Shown one piece after another: positions 46,677 to 59,834 of a stretch of 64,000 bases of DNA (the stretch's first letter is position 1; each line of letters begins with the position of its first letter). The notes below the pieces were generated by a model, which saw only the letters and a list, made by a program, of their open reading frames with translations, ran no database searches and was not told the DNA's origin. The stretch is from Artocarpus heterophyllus. Taxonomy: Eukaryota > Streptophyta > Magnoliopsida > Rosales > Moraceae. The stretch is from NCBI GenBank assembly GCA_025403435.1, contig CM046348.1, positions 21,055,679 through 21,119,678 on the forward strand, given 5' to 3'. The position numbers and the translations under genes were made by a program.

Positions 46677-48508
46677 ACCCGTGAGCCATCTCTTTTCTCT
46701 CTTTACTTCTCTCTCAAAATTTTTGAAATCAAATTTGAATCCAAGCTTTGGGTTAGCAAGGAGGAAGCTCGGGGACGTGATTTAGCAACCGAGGACGCGG
46801 ATTGAAGCTTCAATTCGAGGTTAGTTTTTGAAATTTCTAAACTTTTTCAAGATTTTCAATTTTGTGCATTTTTGAAATCTAGGTCTGTTTAAGCCTAGAA
46901 AACCCTTGATTTAAGTTAAATGAACTTAGAACAACTAGAATCTAAGTTTAGATTGAAGAAAAACGGATTGAATTCAAGATTTTTCATTTTTCTCCCTATT
47001 TTCTCATTTTCGGATTTTTGAGATTTTTGAGTTTAAAACTTGTTTAAATGAGTCCAAATGTGTTCTACTATGTTTTTCTATCAACTATGATTGTTTTCTA
47101 TGCCTGGGATTTGAGAAAAATAGGTTAAAATCAAGATTTGTGTTTTGGGGATCGAGAAACCCGTGGCTGGATTTCTGGGTTTTCCCAGTTCGGCAGGCCG
47201 GATCACGTGTTCGGCAGGCCGGAATAGGGATCGACAGGCCGGTGTTCTTCCATCCGGCAGGCCGAACCTGGGGAAATGACCGGCCGACCGGACCTGGCTT
47301 CCGGCAGGCCAAACTGTACAGTTCGACAGGCTGCCGAGGCATGGAAAATTTTGTAATTTTTCACCCGTTTTCACTGTTTTGAACCCCAATTTAGATTCCA
47401 ACCTTATGGAATGATTTTAAAGGTACAAATGGCACACTAGGACATCATGAAATGGTTTAGTAACATAGAATGTCTCGAACTAGATATTGATCGACTTAGT
47501 TTGTATCTAGGATCATTCGTGGTTCCGCGGAGCTAACGTATAGCGGACCGGGATTATGGTGTGGGGCACCGGCACGAGTATCGAGATAGGACTTCTATCC
47601 CATTTCTTTGGTAGCCTGGTTTTGAAATGATTTAGCTTTGAAAAGGATTTCTATTAAAATGTTTTCAACGGTTGTTTGAAAAATGAATTTATCGGTTATA
47701 TTTTAATATACCGTGAACTAAAATGAACTTCATAATGAATGTAAATGACAACACTCGATAGTTGGGTTTGAACGATAATGATAATAAACATATAGGCATG
47801 ATTCCATATCAGAGATCGGGTCGTGTAGCAATCGACCTTGGGGGCAGGTCCTGAAACCCAGTTGGGCCACTACGGTGGTGATATTATTATGGTTTGCCTA
47901 GGAAAAGAAAATGATATTTCTGGTTATCCAAGTAAACTGTTCTGGGTAAGAATGGTTTTACTTAAAATTGTTTATTTATTTATCTATTTATTTATTCAAG
48001 GTTTCTTTTAGATAACTCTTGAATAATGGCCTGTTTCTTTAAATTAAATTATTTTATAAAACTTAGTCCTACTGAGCCTTTCTTTCACGTTTTATTTGTT
48101 TTAAATTTCCCCTCCTCTAGGTGGTTTTCCATTTAGGTTTGGAGAGGAATCTTCGGACAGGAATCAGGAGCAATAGAAGAATTGATTTTCTTTTGTATCA
48201 TTTAATCAAGGCATGTAAGATCTTAACTTTATTTGTACCTGGACTGTGATTGTATTTATGATATTGTCTGTACCATGTGTGTGCACAAGTTGTGGGTATG
48301 TGGGACCCATACTCGCGGCTTTATTGTTTAATTATTATTCGTTTAATGTTTTAAATTGCTTAGTGAATATGAACTCTTTATAAAGTGTTTTAATGAACCC
48401 CACATTTTATACTTAATTCAACCCCTTAAACTCTGGATTTTAATTAAATTCTCTTTTAATTAACTTAAATAATCTGCCACGTCACCTCCCGTACCCCGGG
48501 GCGTGACA
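46304..48508 (+). repeat. E1 3' LTR
   Basis: 2205 bp, nearly identical to the 5' LTR. The main differences are a (CT)n run expanded at 46630-46672 and small changes in the GC-rich minisatellite (47185-47340). Confidence 0.95.
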
Positions 48509-48513
48509 TTGTC

Positions 48514-50457
48514 TGAAATCAGTCGTAGTCATTCACACCACCATGAGCCACTGTTATTATGGTTCGAGTTCAAGCCGTCATCGTCAGACCCTTTTCTCGC
48601 TGCACCACCTTGTTTTCTTAGTGCCTCCAAGTTGCGGATCTAGAGTTCCTAGGGTTTTTCTCAGATGATTGGCGCCTCTATGGGTGTCGACAACATTTCC
48701 TTGCTATCGCCATCGTCAAGTTATAGTTTGTCACTACCGTTCAGCTCTGAGTTTTAGGTTCCGCCGCCCGTCGTCGAGTTCCAGGTTTTAGTTCTGACTT
48801 TCTCGTTTGTCGTGGGTGCTGGCTTTAAAAAATCCCCGATCGGTTTTCCTTTGGTTGCTGCCTTTTGTTCTCATACAATGTGAACCTGTCACTCTTAGTG
48901 CATACCTATCATTTAAAGTTTCAGATAACAATTATGTTAGAGATCACAAACAAGGGAGGTGTGAAGAATTCTGGTGGTGAAGGTGACCCTCAAGAAAAAA
49001 ATTAAAAGAAAAAAATTAAAAGGCTTAGAAGTTTTTCTTCTGGTGCTTGTTCATTAGCATTCTCAGGTAACTCACCATTCTCTTTTAGTTTACATGTCGC
49101 GAAAAAGTGTTACGTAAATTCTTGGATAATCGCTTTAGGGGCTACTAATCACATGACCTAATTCTCATAATGTTTCAGTACCTATACTCTGTCTCCAAAC
49201 AATTAAAATATTTTTGTAGCGAATGGTTCTCTTGCTACAGTTTCAGGTTTAAAAAATATTCAAATAACACCTTTTATTATTCTTAAAGATGCCCTTTATA
49301 TTTCTAAGTTGTTGGCTAATCTTATCTCAATTCAAAAAATCACAAAAAAGTCTTAATTGTCAAACTGTTTTCTATCCCTTTTATTGTGTTTTTCAAGACC
49401 AAGTTTCAAGGAAGAGGATTCGACTTGGTAAGGAGAAGCACTAACTTTACTATCTTGAGATATCAATTAATTCGAAAAAAGTCATAAAGAGTTTGTCTTC
49501 ATCTTTTCTTAGCTCGTCAAATAAAGATGCTATCTAGCTTCACTATTTTCATCTTGGTCATCCATCATTTAGAAATTTAAATATCATGTTACCTGCTATG
49601 TTCAAATAATTAAAGATTACATATTTTCCTTATGATATTAGTGAACTTGCAAAACATACCAGTGTATCTTTTCCTATTAGTAGTAAAAAAGCATTCTCAT
49701 CCTTTTGACTTGATTCACAGTGATATATTGGGTCCTTCTATAATTCTAAACATTTTGGGGTCACGATAGTTTGTTTCTCTAATCGATCATTATACTCAGG
49801 TTACATGGTTATTCTTGCTAAAAAAAAAAATCCGATGGGATTAGTGTTTTACATAATTTTCATTCAATGGTTCAAAATTAGTTTGGGGTAAAAATCAAAA
49901 GCTTTAGATCTAATAACATAAAACATCATTTTAATCAAATGTTATCTCCATACTTTCAAAAGGAAGGAATTATTCATGAATCCTCTTGCATAAGTACACC
50001 ACAACAAAATGGGGTCATTGAAAGAAAAAATGGGCATTTGCTTGATACCACTCAAGCTTTATTATTTTAAGGGAATGTTTCTAAGTCTTATTAGGGGAAG
50101 TTGTCCCTACTGCCACATATATGATCAATAAATTACCCTCAGGAGTGCTAGATTTTAAAACTCCTATGGAAGTTCTTGCAAAATTTTATCCACATGTGAG
50201 AATCTCAAATGGTCTAATTCCTAGAATTTTTTACTGTACTGCCTTTGTTCATGTTCATAGTTAAAACAGAAGGAAATTGTACCCTAAAGCAACTACGTGT
50301 ATTTTTATTGGCTACTCATCCATACAAAAGGGATACAAATGTTATGATCCTTCTTCGAGAAGTCTTACATATCCAATGATATCATCTTTGTTGAAAACAA
50401 GGCATATTTCACACAATCTTATCTTTAGAGAGGACATTATTCATGGAAGACAAAGAC
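48514..50457 (+). pseudogene. Copia leader, gag/protease remnant and integrase
   Basis: Near 49120-49165 the frame reads a WII..GATNHMT protease-like signature with the catalytic Asp lost. The GAG-pre-integrase and zinc finger region follows (HLGHPSF near 49550), then integrase core fragments up to 50457. Stops and frameshifts are frequent. The catalytic set cannot be assembled, so it is non-functional. Confidence 0.75.
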
Positions 50458-50460
50458 TTT

Positions 50461-51152
50461 GGGCCATGTGGTATTGCTTTTAGAGGCTATTTTTAGCTTC
50501 TATAACCATCTACAACAGTTTAAGATGTTTGGTAAAACTTGCATTTATAAAATTGCTTCTAAAAATTACTACTCAACAGAAAAAGCTGAGAAGCAGGTTA
50601 AGGGTTGCTTTTTTACAGCAGGTTTTGCTGTTATAATTAAAAATTACTAAACTAACCTGAGTAAAAATATGTAATTCCCAATCTATTTATTTTTTCATAA
50701 CAAATTAAAATAACATAAATACAATAAGTTTAAAATTAATTTATAAGGAAACTTTTTAAATATCATTATGCTTTTTTACAGTGATTTTTTTTACATGCAT
50801 ATATAATTGATCTCATTTAATAAAAGTAATTGATTTTTTAAAAAATATATTAAATAATAAAGATTATTTTTTAGCATTTTAATGTACAAATATTGTGTAT
50901 GTTAATTTTAAAATTAAATTAAAAACTAAAACTATAAATATGCTTAGTAAAGTATGTCCATTTTCGTCATTATATATCTTCACAAAAATTTTATACATAG
51001 TTTACCAAACACCTGCAATTCTACTTCTGGTATTCACAACAGCTTTAATAATAAATTACCAAATGCCTACCTGCTTCTAATCTATAGCACAACACAACAA
51101 AAGCACAACATAGCAAAAGCAATAACACAATACAACAATGCCGAATTGGCCC
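50461..51152. mobile_element. TIR element inserted in the copia element
   Basis: The left end GGGCCATGTGGTATTG and the inverse right end GGGCCAATTCGGCATTG are inverted repeats. TTT occurs on both sides (50458-50460, 51153-51155). The copia sequence reads on across the join (gacttt, then attcct). The AT-rich interior has no transposase. The 3-bp duplication suits a PIF/Harbinger-type element. Confidence 0.65.
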
Positions 51153-51155
51153 TTT

Positions 51156-52955
51156 ATTCCTCTTGATTTACCCTCATCATCATCGATTCCATCTCTACCA
51201 TCCGCTTTTGAGCCATTTGCTTCTACTTTTGAAAGCCCCTCTTAACTTCCCTCTTAGAGTGTCATTGTTGGAACACCTCTTAAGCCAGACCCCATGACTG
51301 TTCCTGCTCCTGTGTCTAATCCAACGTCTGTCCTTCCTACTCCTATGTCTAATCTAGTGTCTGTCCCTATTTATAACACTTATCAAATTTAAAAGGTATA
51401 CTTAAATGGGAGAGACATTCCTAATCCTGTATAAGTTTAAAATTCCAACATGAGCCCTGCTAATGAAAACATAGTAAGTTCTGCTTCTCCTTTGAATTCA
51501 TTATCTACTCAACCACACCAAACAACTTTGATCTACTTATTGCTATAAGAAAAGGTAATAGAGATGTATAAAAAGGCCTTTATATCCGTTGTCTTACTAT
51601 GTGTCACTCAATTGCTTTTCACCATCACATTGGAACTTCTTTATGAACCTAAGTACTATCTCTGTTCCTAACACTTTTCTTTGAGGCATTGACTAAAAGT
51701 GAATGGAGAAATGCTATGAGAGAGGAGATGGATGCATTGGAGAAGAAAAGACATAGGAGTTTGTTGAATGAACAAAAAGAAAGAACTTGGTAGGTAGCAA
51801 ATAGGTCTTCACTTTAAAATACAAAGCTAATAGATTTCTAGAGAGATAAAAGACGAGACTAGTTGTTAAGGGCTATATCCAAACTTTTGGGGTTGACTAT
51901 CAGGAGACTTTCACTTCAATGGCTAAGATAAACATGATAGGAATTCTATTGTCATTAGCTGCTCATTACAACTGGGAATTGCAACAATATGGTGTAAAGA
52001 ACACCTTCTTGCACGAGGACCCAAAGAAAGAAATATATTTGAGTATTCCATTAGGCTTTGAAGCAAAAAAGACAACTAACAAGGTGAGTAGACTTAGAAA
52101 GGCTCTATAAGGTTGAAGAAATCCCCTGGAGCCTGGTTTGCAAGATTTACTAAAGTAATGAACCACATTGATTATAGATAGAGTCAAGGGGATCATGCAC
52201 TATTTATCAAACACTCTGACGCAGGGGAGAGAAAGCTCTTTTGGTATATGTTGATGCCAGAAAATGATGAGAAGGAGAAACTAGCCTAAAACAATGCCTA
52301 ATCAGGGAACTCGAGATAAATGAACTCGAATATATTTCATCGAATTTTAAGTTTCATACTCAAGACATGGCATCTATATTTCGCAACAAAAGTATGTGAC
52401 TAATCTTTGAAGGAAATAAGAAAACTTGCCTGCAAGCTAGCGATCACTCTCATTGATGCCAATAATAAACTTGGAGAAGCAAAAAAAGATCTGACTATAG
52501 ATGGAGAAATATACCAGGGATTGGTAAGGAAGCTTATCTCCCTTGCTTATACTCGACCAGACATAGCATATTTACTAAATGATAAGGCAATTCATGCATG
52601 ATCCGAGAAAAGCATAATTGTAAACTGCATACCGAGTATTACACTACTTGAAAGGTATTCTAGGAAAAGGAATTATGTTTAGAAGAAATGCTTGTCTCAC
52701 ACTAGAAGCCTATACAGATGTAGATTCTAGGGTAATCAGTAGACAAAAGATCCAATTCTAGTTATTGTGTATTCCTTGGAGGCAATGTGGTAACATAGAA
52801 AAGTAAAAAAGCAAAATGTGGTAGCCAGGATTAGTGTAGAATTAGAATTTAGAGCAAAAACACAATGAGTTCGTCAATTACTGTGACTGAAGATCATCTT
52901 GGATGACCTAAGAATCAAGTAAGAAGGACCTATGAAGTTGTATTGTGACAGTAAG
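51156..52955 (+). pseudogene. Copia RT and RNase H, first part
   Basis: RT motifs: EWRNAMREEMDALEK near 51702, a DYQETF-like stretch near 51895, LLSLAAHYNWELQQYGVKNTFLHED at 51948-52020. RNase H motifs: LISLAYTRPDIAYLL near 52530, an EAYTDVDS-like stretch near 52710, and a YCDSK end at 52940-52955, where E2 interrupts it. Many stops and frameshifts. The catalytic YVDD box is not preserved clearly. Confidence 0.82.
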
Positions 52956-55145
52956 TGTCACGCCCTGGAGTACGGGAGGTGACGTGACGGTTAATTAAAT
53001 TAATTAAAAGAGAATTTAATTAAAAATCAAGAGTTTAGGGGTTGTATTAAATATAAAATGTGAAAGTTTCAAGAAAACCATTGCATGAAAAATAAATATT
53101 AAATAATAAACATAGCGAGTACGGGTCCCACTGACCCACAACTTGTGCACAGACATGGTACTGACAATATAATAATACAACCACAGTCCTAGTACAAATA
53201 AAGTTAAAATCTTACATGCCTTGATTAAATAATACAAATAAATCTACTAATCTTTCTACTGCTCCTGAGTCTTGTCCGTTGAGTCTTCTCTGAACCTAAA
53301 TGGAAATCCACCTAAGGGGGGGATTTAAGAAAAACAAAAAAAAATGTGAGCGAAAGGCTCAGTAGGACTATGTTTTAATAAATCATTTAATTCAAAGGAA
53401 AATCTCATTATTGAAAGCATTATTTAAAAGAAACATTGAATAAATAAATAAAATTTAAATAAAATCATTCTTACCCAAAACAGTTTACTCAGACAACTAG
53501 AAACATCATTTTCTTTTCCTAGGCAAACCATAAGGATATCACCACCATAGTGGCCCAGCTGGGTTTCGGGACCTGCCCCCAAGGTCGATCGCTACACGAC
53601 CCGATCTCTGATATGGCATCATGCCTATGTGTTTATTTTTATCATCATTCAAAACCCATTTACCGAGTATTGTCATTTACATTCATTATGAAATTCATTT
53701 CAGTTCACGGTATATTAAAATATAACCGATAAATTCATTTTCAAACAAACGTTGAAATCATTTTTATAGAAAACATTTTCAAAGCCAAATCATTTTAAAT
53801 CTAGCCTACCAAGGAATGGTGTAGAAGTCCTACCTCGATACTCGTGTCGGTGCCCCACAATGTAATCCCGATCCGCTATACGTTAACTCCGCGGAACCAC
53901 GAACGATCCTAGATACACACTAAGTCGATCAATATCTAGTTCGAGACATTCTATGCTACTAAACCATTTCATGATGCCCTAGCGTGCCATTTGTATCATT
54001 AAAATCATTTTACAAGATTGGAATTTAAATCGGGGTTCAAAACAGTGAAAATGGGTGAAAAATCACAAAATTTTCCTAGGCTCTGCTGGCCTGTCGGACT
54101 CCCTGCTTCGGCCGGCCGAATTGTGCAGTTTGGCCTACCGAAAACCAAGTCCGGTCGGCTGAACATTTCCTAGGTTCAGCCTGCCGGACAGATGAACTCC
54201 AGCCTGCCGATCCTTTGAATCCGGCCTACCGAACACGTAGTTCGGCCTGCCGAACACGTAGTTTGGCCTGCTGAACTGGGAAAACCCAGAAATTCCAGCC
54301 ACAGGTTTTCAATCTCCCAAAATCCAAATCTTGATTTTAACTTGTTTTTCTCAAATCTCAGGCATGGAAAACAATCATAGATGATAGGAAAAACATGCTA
54401 GAACACTTTTGAACTCATTTAAACAAGATTTAAACTCAAAAATCTGAAAATGGAAAAATGAGGAGAAAAATGAAAAATTTTGAATCCAATATGTTTTTCT
54501 TCAATCTAAGCTTAGATTCTAGTTGTTCTAAGTTCATTTAACTCAAACCAAGAGTTTTCTAAGCTCAAACGAACTTAAATTTCAAAAATGCACAAAATTG
54601 AAAATTTTGGAAAAAGTTTAGAAATTTCAAAACTAACATCGAATCGAAGCTTCAATCCGCATTCTCGGTTGCCAAATCACATTCCCGAGCTTCCTCCTTG
54701 CTAACCCGAAGCTTGGATTCGAATTTTGATTCAAAAATTTGAGAGAGAATTGAGAGAGAACAAGGGAAACCGAGAGAGAGGAAGAGAGAGAGCTCACGAG
54801 CAAGAGAGAGAGGAGAGAGAGTGAGATCAGAGAGAGAGTGAAGAGAGAAGGAGAGGAGAGAGAATAAATAGAGAGAAACGGTGGGCGGTTTTACTGTGCG
54901 AAAACCAAATGCCACCCACGGTTTTGTAAAACGAAATATTTTTAACATTTTACAAATTGTTGTGTTTTAAAACTCAAAACATCATTTTAAAACAATAAGA
55001 AATCATTTGATTTTATCAAATTAACAAAACAACCAAAAATTCAAAATTCAACCAAATAATCAAATTAATGTTGAAACATTAATTATGGCACATTAGTTCA
55101 TCATTTTACATTACAATAACATTAAATAAATTCTAGGGCGTTACA
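52956..55145 (-). repeat. E2 3' LTR
   Basis: 2190 bp with the GC-rich minisatellite at 54080-54300, which includes a tandem gaacacgtagttcggcctgcc-type unit that the 5' LTR lacks. Confidence 0.93.
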
Positions 55146-55193
55146 ACTCTCCACCCCTAAAAGAAATTTCGCCCTCGAAATTTACAACTCATT

Positions 55194-56630
55194 TCAGAAA
55201 CAAAACAAATGCGGATACAATTCCCGCATACTCGACTCTAGTTCCCAGGTTTGCTGCCACACGACCTTTACCAATGATATCTCACGACGACGCAAACTGA
55301 TCACTTTTCGGTCAATGATCTGAATCGGCACCTCCTTGTATGTCGTATCTTCTTGAACCTGCACATCGCGAAATAAAACTATCTTACCCTACTCAAGCAG
55401 ACACTTCCTAAGCATCGACACATGAAACACATTGTGAACATGAGAAAGTTCGGGCGAAAGATCAAGCCGATAAGCAACCAAACCAACACACTGAGTGATC
55501 TCGAACGGCCCAATATACCTCGGTGCAAGCTTTCCACTCACTCCGAACCGCATAGTTCCTTTACGAGGCGATACCTTCAAGATAACGAAATCTTCAACCA
55601 CAAACTCTAAGGTTCTACGTCTCCTATCCGCGTAACTCTTTTGTTGACTCTGAGCTGCCCTCAATCGATCTCGAATCACAACGACCCTCTCATTGCTATC
55701 ACAGATCTCATCTGGTCCAAGAATAACCCTATCTTTCGGCTCTGCCCAACACACCGGTGACCGACACGGTCGCCCATACAACGCCTCAAATGGTGCCATA
55801 CCAATACTCGCCTGATAGCTATTGTTGTACGCGAACTCCGCCAGATGCAAATATTTCTTTCAATTCCAGCCGAAGTCTAACACACAGGCACGTAACATAT
55901 CCTCGAGAATCTGAATAACCCGCTCAGACTGCCCATCAGTCTGAGGATGAAACGTCGTACTAAAGTTTAAATCCGTACCTAAAGCCTCCTGAAAACTCCT
56001 CCAGTACTTAGCATTAAACCTGGTATCTCGATCAGAAGTGATAGACAAGGGAACTTCATGCAATCTCACAATGTTTTGCAGATACAAATCCCTGAGAATC
56101 CTCCTCGAACATGTCGACCTAAATGGAATGAAATGCGTCCGATTTTGTTAACCTGTCGACCACGACCCAAACTGCAATCATGCCACTGCTCCGTCCTCGG
56201 CAAACCTGTGAGAAAATCCATCGTCACATGCTCCCATTTCCTACCATGGAATAGGAAGCGGCTGAAGCTGACCCGCAGGCTTCTGATGCTCGGCTTTCAC
56301 CTAAAGACACGTCGTACACTTGGCCACGTACTCCTGAACATCTTTCTTCATGCCTCTCCACCAATACTGCCTCTTCAAATCGCGATACATCTTTGTGCTC
56401 CCCGGATGAATAGCGAACTAAGACCTATGAGCTTCGTCCAAAACGACTTTCGTCACCTCGACGATAGCTGGAACTGCAAGATGCTCCCAAAAATACAACG
56501 ATCCATCTGCATGCACACTCCATTCTTCAAACTGCTCCCCGTTCTGAATTTGTGACCAAATCCCCTGCAAATGCTGATCCTGCCACTGATTTTGCTTCAC
56601 CATTTGAACAAGAGCTGGGGTCGCCTCCAC
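55194..56630 (-). pseudogene. pol: E2 integrase and C-terminal tail, broken
   Basis: Homologous to the E1 integrase segment. There is a TGA/TAG where E1 has sense codons (for example 55386-55388 and 56418-56420). Three single-base insertions near 56130-56250 shift and then restore the frame around the zinc-finger/core region. An 18-bp in-frame deletion near 55245 removes HHRVDEA-type residues from the chromodomain-like tail. It ends at 55194-55196. Confidence 0.88.
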
Positions 56631-57508
56631 ATGATATACCGAAACTCGATCTTAGTCTTCATGATACCGTAGCCCATACTCACTCACTGTCGCATCCCTG
56701 CTCCAGTCCTCAAAAGCCAAATAAGCGAGAATCCCTGAAGACCTCCTGCTAAGCGCATCCGCGACCACATTAGCTTTCCCGGGATGATACTGCAACGCAA
56801 AATCATAATCCTCCATATACTCTTTCTATCTATGCTGCCTCAAATTAAGATCCCTCTAAGTGAACAGATACCTCAAACTCTTATGATCAGAGAAGACCTG
56901 AAACGACGCTCCATACAAATAACATCTCCAAATCTTTAGCGCTTGAATCACTGCTGCGAGATCTAAGTCATGAGTAGGATAATTCCGCTTGTGAGGTCGT
57001 AGCTATCTCGATCCGTACACAACCACACGTCGATGCTGCATCAACACACACCCAAGCCCGCACCCTGATCGTCACTACTAGGAATAACCAACACTGGAGC
57101 TGAAGTCAACCGGTTCTTCAATTCCTGAAAAGCAAGCTCACAATCTTCACCCCACTCAAACCTGACATTTTTCTTGATCAATCTCGTCAACGGAGCTGCA
57201 ATCTTCAAAAAATCCTTTACAAATTTCGTGTAATAACCAGCAAGACTTAAGAAGCTGCAAATTTTTGCTACATTCCTTAGTCCTTCCCACTCCACTATGG
57301 CTTCAATCTTGGACGGATCCACAGAAATACCATGCTCCGAGATGACATGACCCAAAAAATTGACCTCAGTCAACCAAAACTCGCACTTTTCCCTCTTAGC
57401 ATATAACTGGTGCTCCCGCAGAGTCTGAAGCACGATCCGGAGATGCTGCTCATGCTCCTCCCAAGTCTTAATATACACAAGAATATCATCGATGAACACG
57501 ATCACAAA
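56631..57508 (-). pseudogene. pol: E2 RT palm/thumb and RNase H, broken
   Basis: The FIDD catalytic box is intact just after the shared stop (57509-57511). The thumb (the [12 protein letters not shown] stretch) follows. A deletion near 57055-57065 removes the first catalytic stretch of RNase H (the YEVYADA motif in E1) and shifts the frame. Confidence 0.85.
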
Positions 57509-58561
57509 CTAATCCAAATACGGCCTAAATATCCTGTTCATCAAATCCATGAAAGCTGCCAGAGCATTCGTCAACCCAAACGACATAACTAGAAACTCAA
57601 AGTGTCCATACCGGGTCCTAAAAGCTGTCTTAGGAATATCCTCTTCCTTAATCCTGAGCTGATGGTACCCTGAACGCAAATCAATCTTTGAGAAGTATCG
57701 CGAACCTCCCAACTGATCAAACAACTCATCAATCCTAGGCAAGGGATACTTATTCTTCACCGTAACACGATTCAACTGTCGATAATCTACACACAACCTG
57801 AGAGTCCCATCATGTTTCTTAGCAAACAAAACCAGTGCTCCCCACAGAGATGTGCTATTTTGAATATACCCTTTATCAGCAAGTTCCTGAAGTTGCTTCC
57901 TCAATTCTTTCATTTCTGCTGGCGCCATCCGATAAGGTGCTATAGAAATTGATGCTGTCCCTGGAAACAACTCAATTTCCCGATGCGATGGTAATCCTAG
58001 CAACTTGTCGAGGAAGACATCCTCGAACTCATCAACCACTGGAATCGCTACACTTCCTCTCAAAGCATAGGGCTCGCACTCTAGGTTAGCAAGAAAAGCA
58101 CAACAACCCAGATTCCTTCGCCCTCTTAGACACGACTTCATGAGACGCTCACTCATGAGCCAATCACCACCACCCTGGTAAGTGATCATCGTCCCCCTAT
58201 CAGACACTAGGGTCACTTTTCTAAGTTGGCAGTCTACAACTGCATTATACCTGGACAACCAGTCCATTCCTAGAATTACATCATATGAGCTCATGGGGAG
58301 TATAATCAAATCACTTTTCAAAATCTCATCCCCAATCTTTATTTTACAAGATTTACATACACAATTCACACACACCTGCCCCAAGGGAGAAGTTATGACT
58401 AGGGGTTCATCAAACTCTTCCATCTCTAATCCCAAGGCATGCACAAAAGAACTCGAAATGAGAGAATGAGAGGCACCTGTATCAAATAAAACGCGAGCTA
58501 AGGATCTAGAAACTAAGATCGTACCATCGACAACCGTGTTACCAACATGAGAATCTGAACC
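57509..58561 (-). pseudogene. pol: E2 protease and RT N-terminal part
   Basis: Collinear with E1 42728-43900. The protease active-site region lies near 58470, followed by the ILGMDWL motif and RT fingers. It is open from 58444 down to a TAG at 57509-57511, the same codon as E1's 43898-43900 stop. An in-frame four-residue gap relative to E1 occurs near 57980. Confidence 0.87.
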
Positions 58562-59728
58562 TCCAGATGCTATTGCATGAACCTACACTGGTGCCTTTCT
58601 TTTTCCTCTACCAACATTGCTAGGTCCGAGATTATCCTACCGATACTGCTGGGATGGAGACGACTGCACACTAGTTGTATTCGGTGCTCGATACTGAGGG
58701 ACGTTATGCTGGAAATGCTGCGGTTGCTACCCTCATGACGGATACGAAAACTGTTGAGGGGAGAACTGAGGATACTGCAACTGCGGATACTGCTGAGGCG
58801 GAGGTAGGGTCTGAGATTGAGACTGACGACTGGCATCCTCCCCGGTCTGAGATCCAAGACGGGCACTCCTGATCAGGCAATTCCTCTTGATGTGTCCGAG
58901 CTGTTGACAAAAATGACAATGGAAGCTGTAGGGATTGCTGCGCCCACTGCCAGATGAACCACTGCTACTACTGTTCGCGCCACTTTGCTTGCTCTTCCCC
59001 GGAGTCGGATGGCTGCTGGTGCTTTTCTTACCACTCCTCTGCAATCCTCCTGAAGCCTTTGCTCGATCCTCACAATACTGCGCATAATCATTTTCCACTG
59101 ATATTGCTGATGACACAAGCTCTCCAAAACTCCTGAGTCGCTGAGCAACCAACTGTCTCCGAATAGGAGCCTTGAGCCCTTCCTGAAATTTAATGCACTT
59201 CTCGCGCTCCGATGCCACCGCCGATAGAGCAAACCTGGCCAACTCATTAAATCTTGCCTCATAGTCCCGGACTGACAGATCACCCTACTGCAACCTGTAG
59301 AACTCAGCTGCCTTCTGATCTCTATACCCCTGCGGAAAATATCAATCATAGAGCAGCTCTTCGAATCTATCCCAACTGATATCACCACCGCATTCCAAAC
59401 GCTTAGCTTGTTTCCACCAAGTGTTAGCACCACCCTCGAGCTTATATGCAACGAACTCCACACAATACTCATTAGGCACACCAAGGGTATCCAAATGCTT
59501 CACGATCGAATCTAGCCAATACTCTGCCAATTGCGGATTCCCATTACCATCAAAAGTCAGAATAGATACATGTCAAAATTCCTTAAAGTACATATGCCGA
59601 CGACCAACATCAGAATCCTCCGGTCTAGCCCTGGCTACCATCTGCCAGAAAGTCGCAAACATAGACTTCATCATGCCCTCATCATTTTCAAACTCGACGT
59701 CAACTGTCGAACGACATCTAGGTGCCAT
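58562..59728 (-). pseudogene. gag: E2 gag, broken by stops
   Basis: Starts at 59728 with the family N-terminus Met-Ala-Pro-Arg. The NTWWKQAK capsid motif is at about 59405. The zinc knuckle near 58905 is complete (C-x2-C-x4-H-x4-C), unlike E1. Stops lie at 59573-59575, near 59338, at 58733-58735 and at 58727-58729. The first and last are shared with E1. Confidence 0.88.
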
Positions 59729-59819
59729 TCTCTCACTTCTGAAACAAAATTTTAGACTGTCAGAGGTATTTTTATTGTCATACCTATGTGTGCACAATTC
59801 TCAAGGTTCATAACCTTGA

Positions 59820-59831
59820 GCTCTGATACCA
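59820..59831 (-). other. E2 primer binding site (initiator tRNA-Met)
   Basis: Minus-strand TGGTATCAGAGC, three bases inside the 5' LTR. Confidence 0.93.
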
Positions 59832-59834
59832 TTC

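Larger units (their letters stand above)
39369..48508 (+). mobile_element. E1: full-length Tekay/Del-like chromovirus
   Basis: TTGTC flanks both ends (39364-39368, 48509-48513). It has LTRs of about 2.2 kb, a tRNA-Met primer site, gag-pro-RT-RH-IN in one frame, and a polypurine tract. It lies in the copia leader. The single reading frame 41663-46255 has nine premature stops but no frameshift, so decay is by point mutation only. The LTRs differ by a handful of substitutions and a (CT)n expansion, so it is a recent insertion. Confidence 0.96.
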
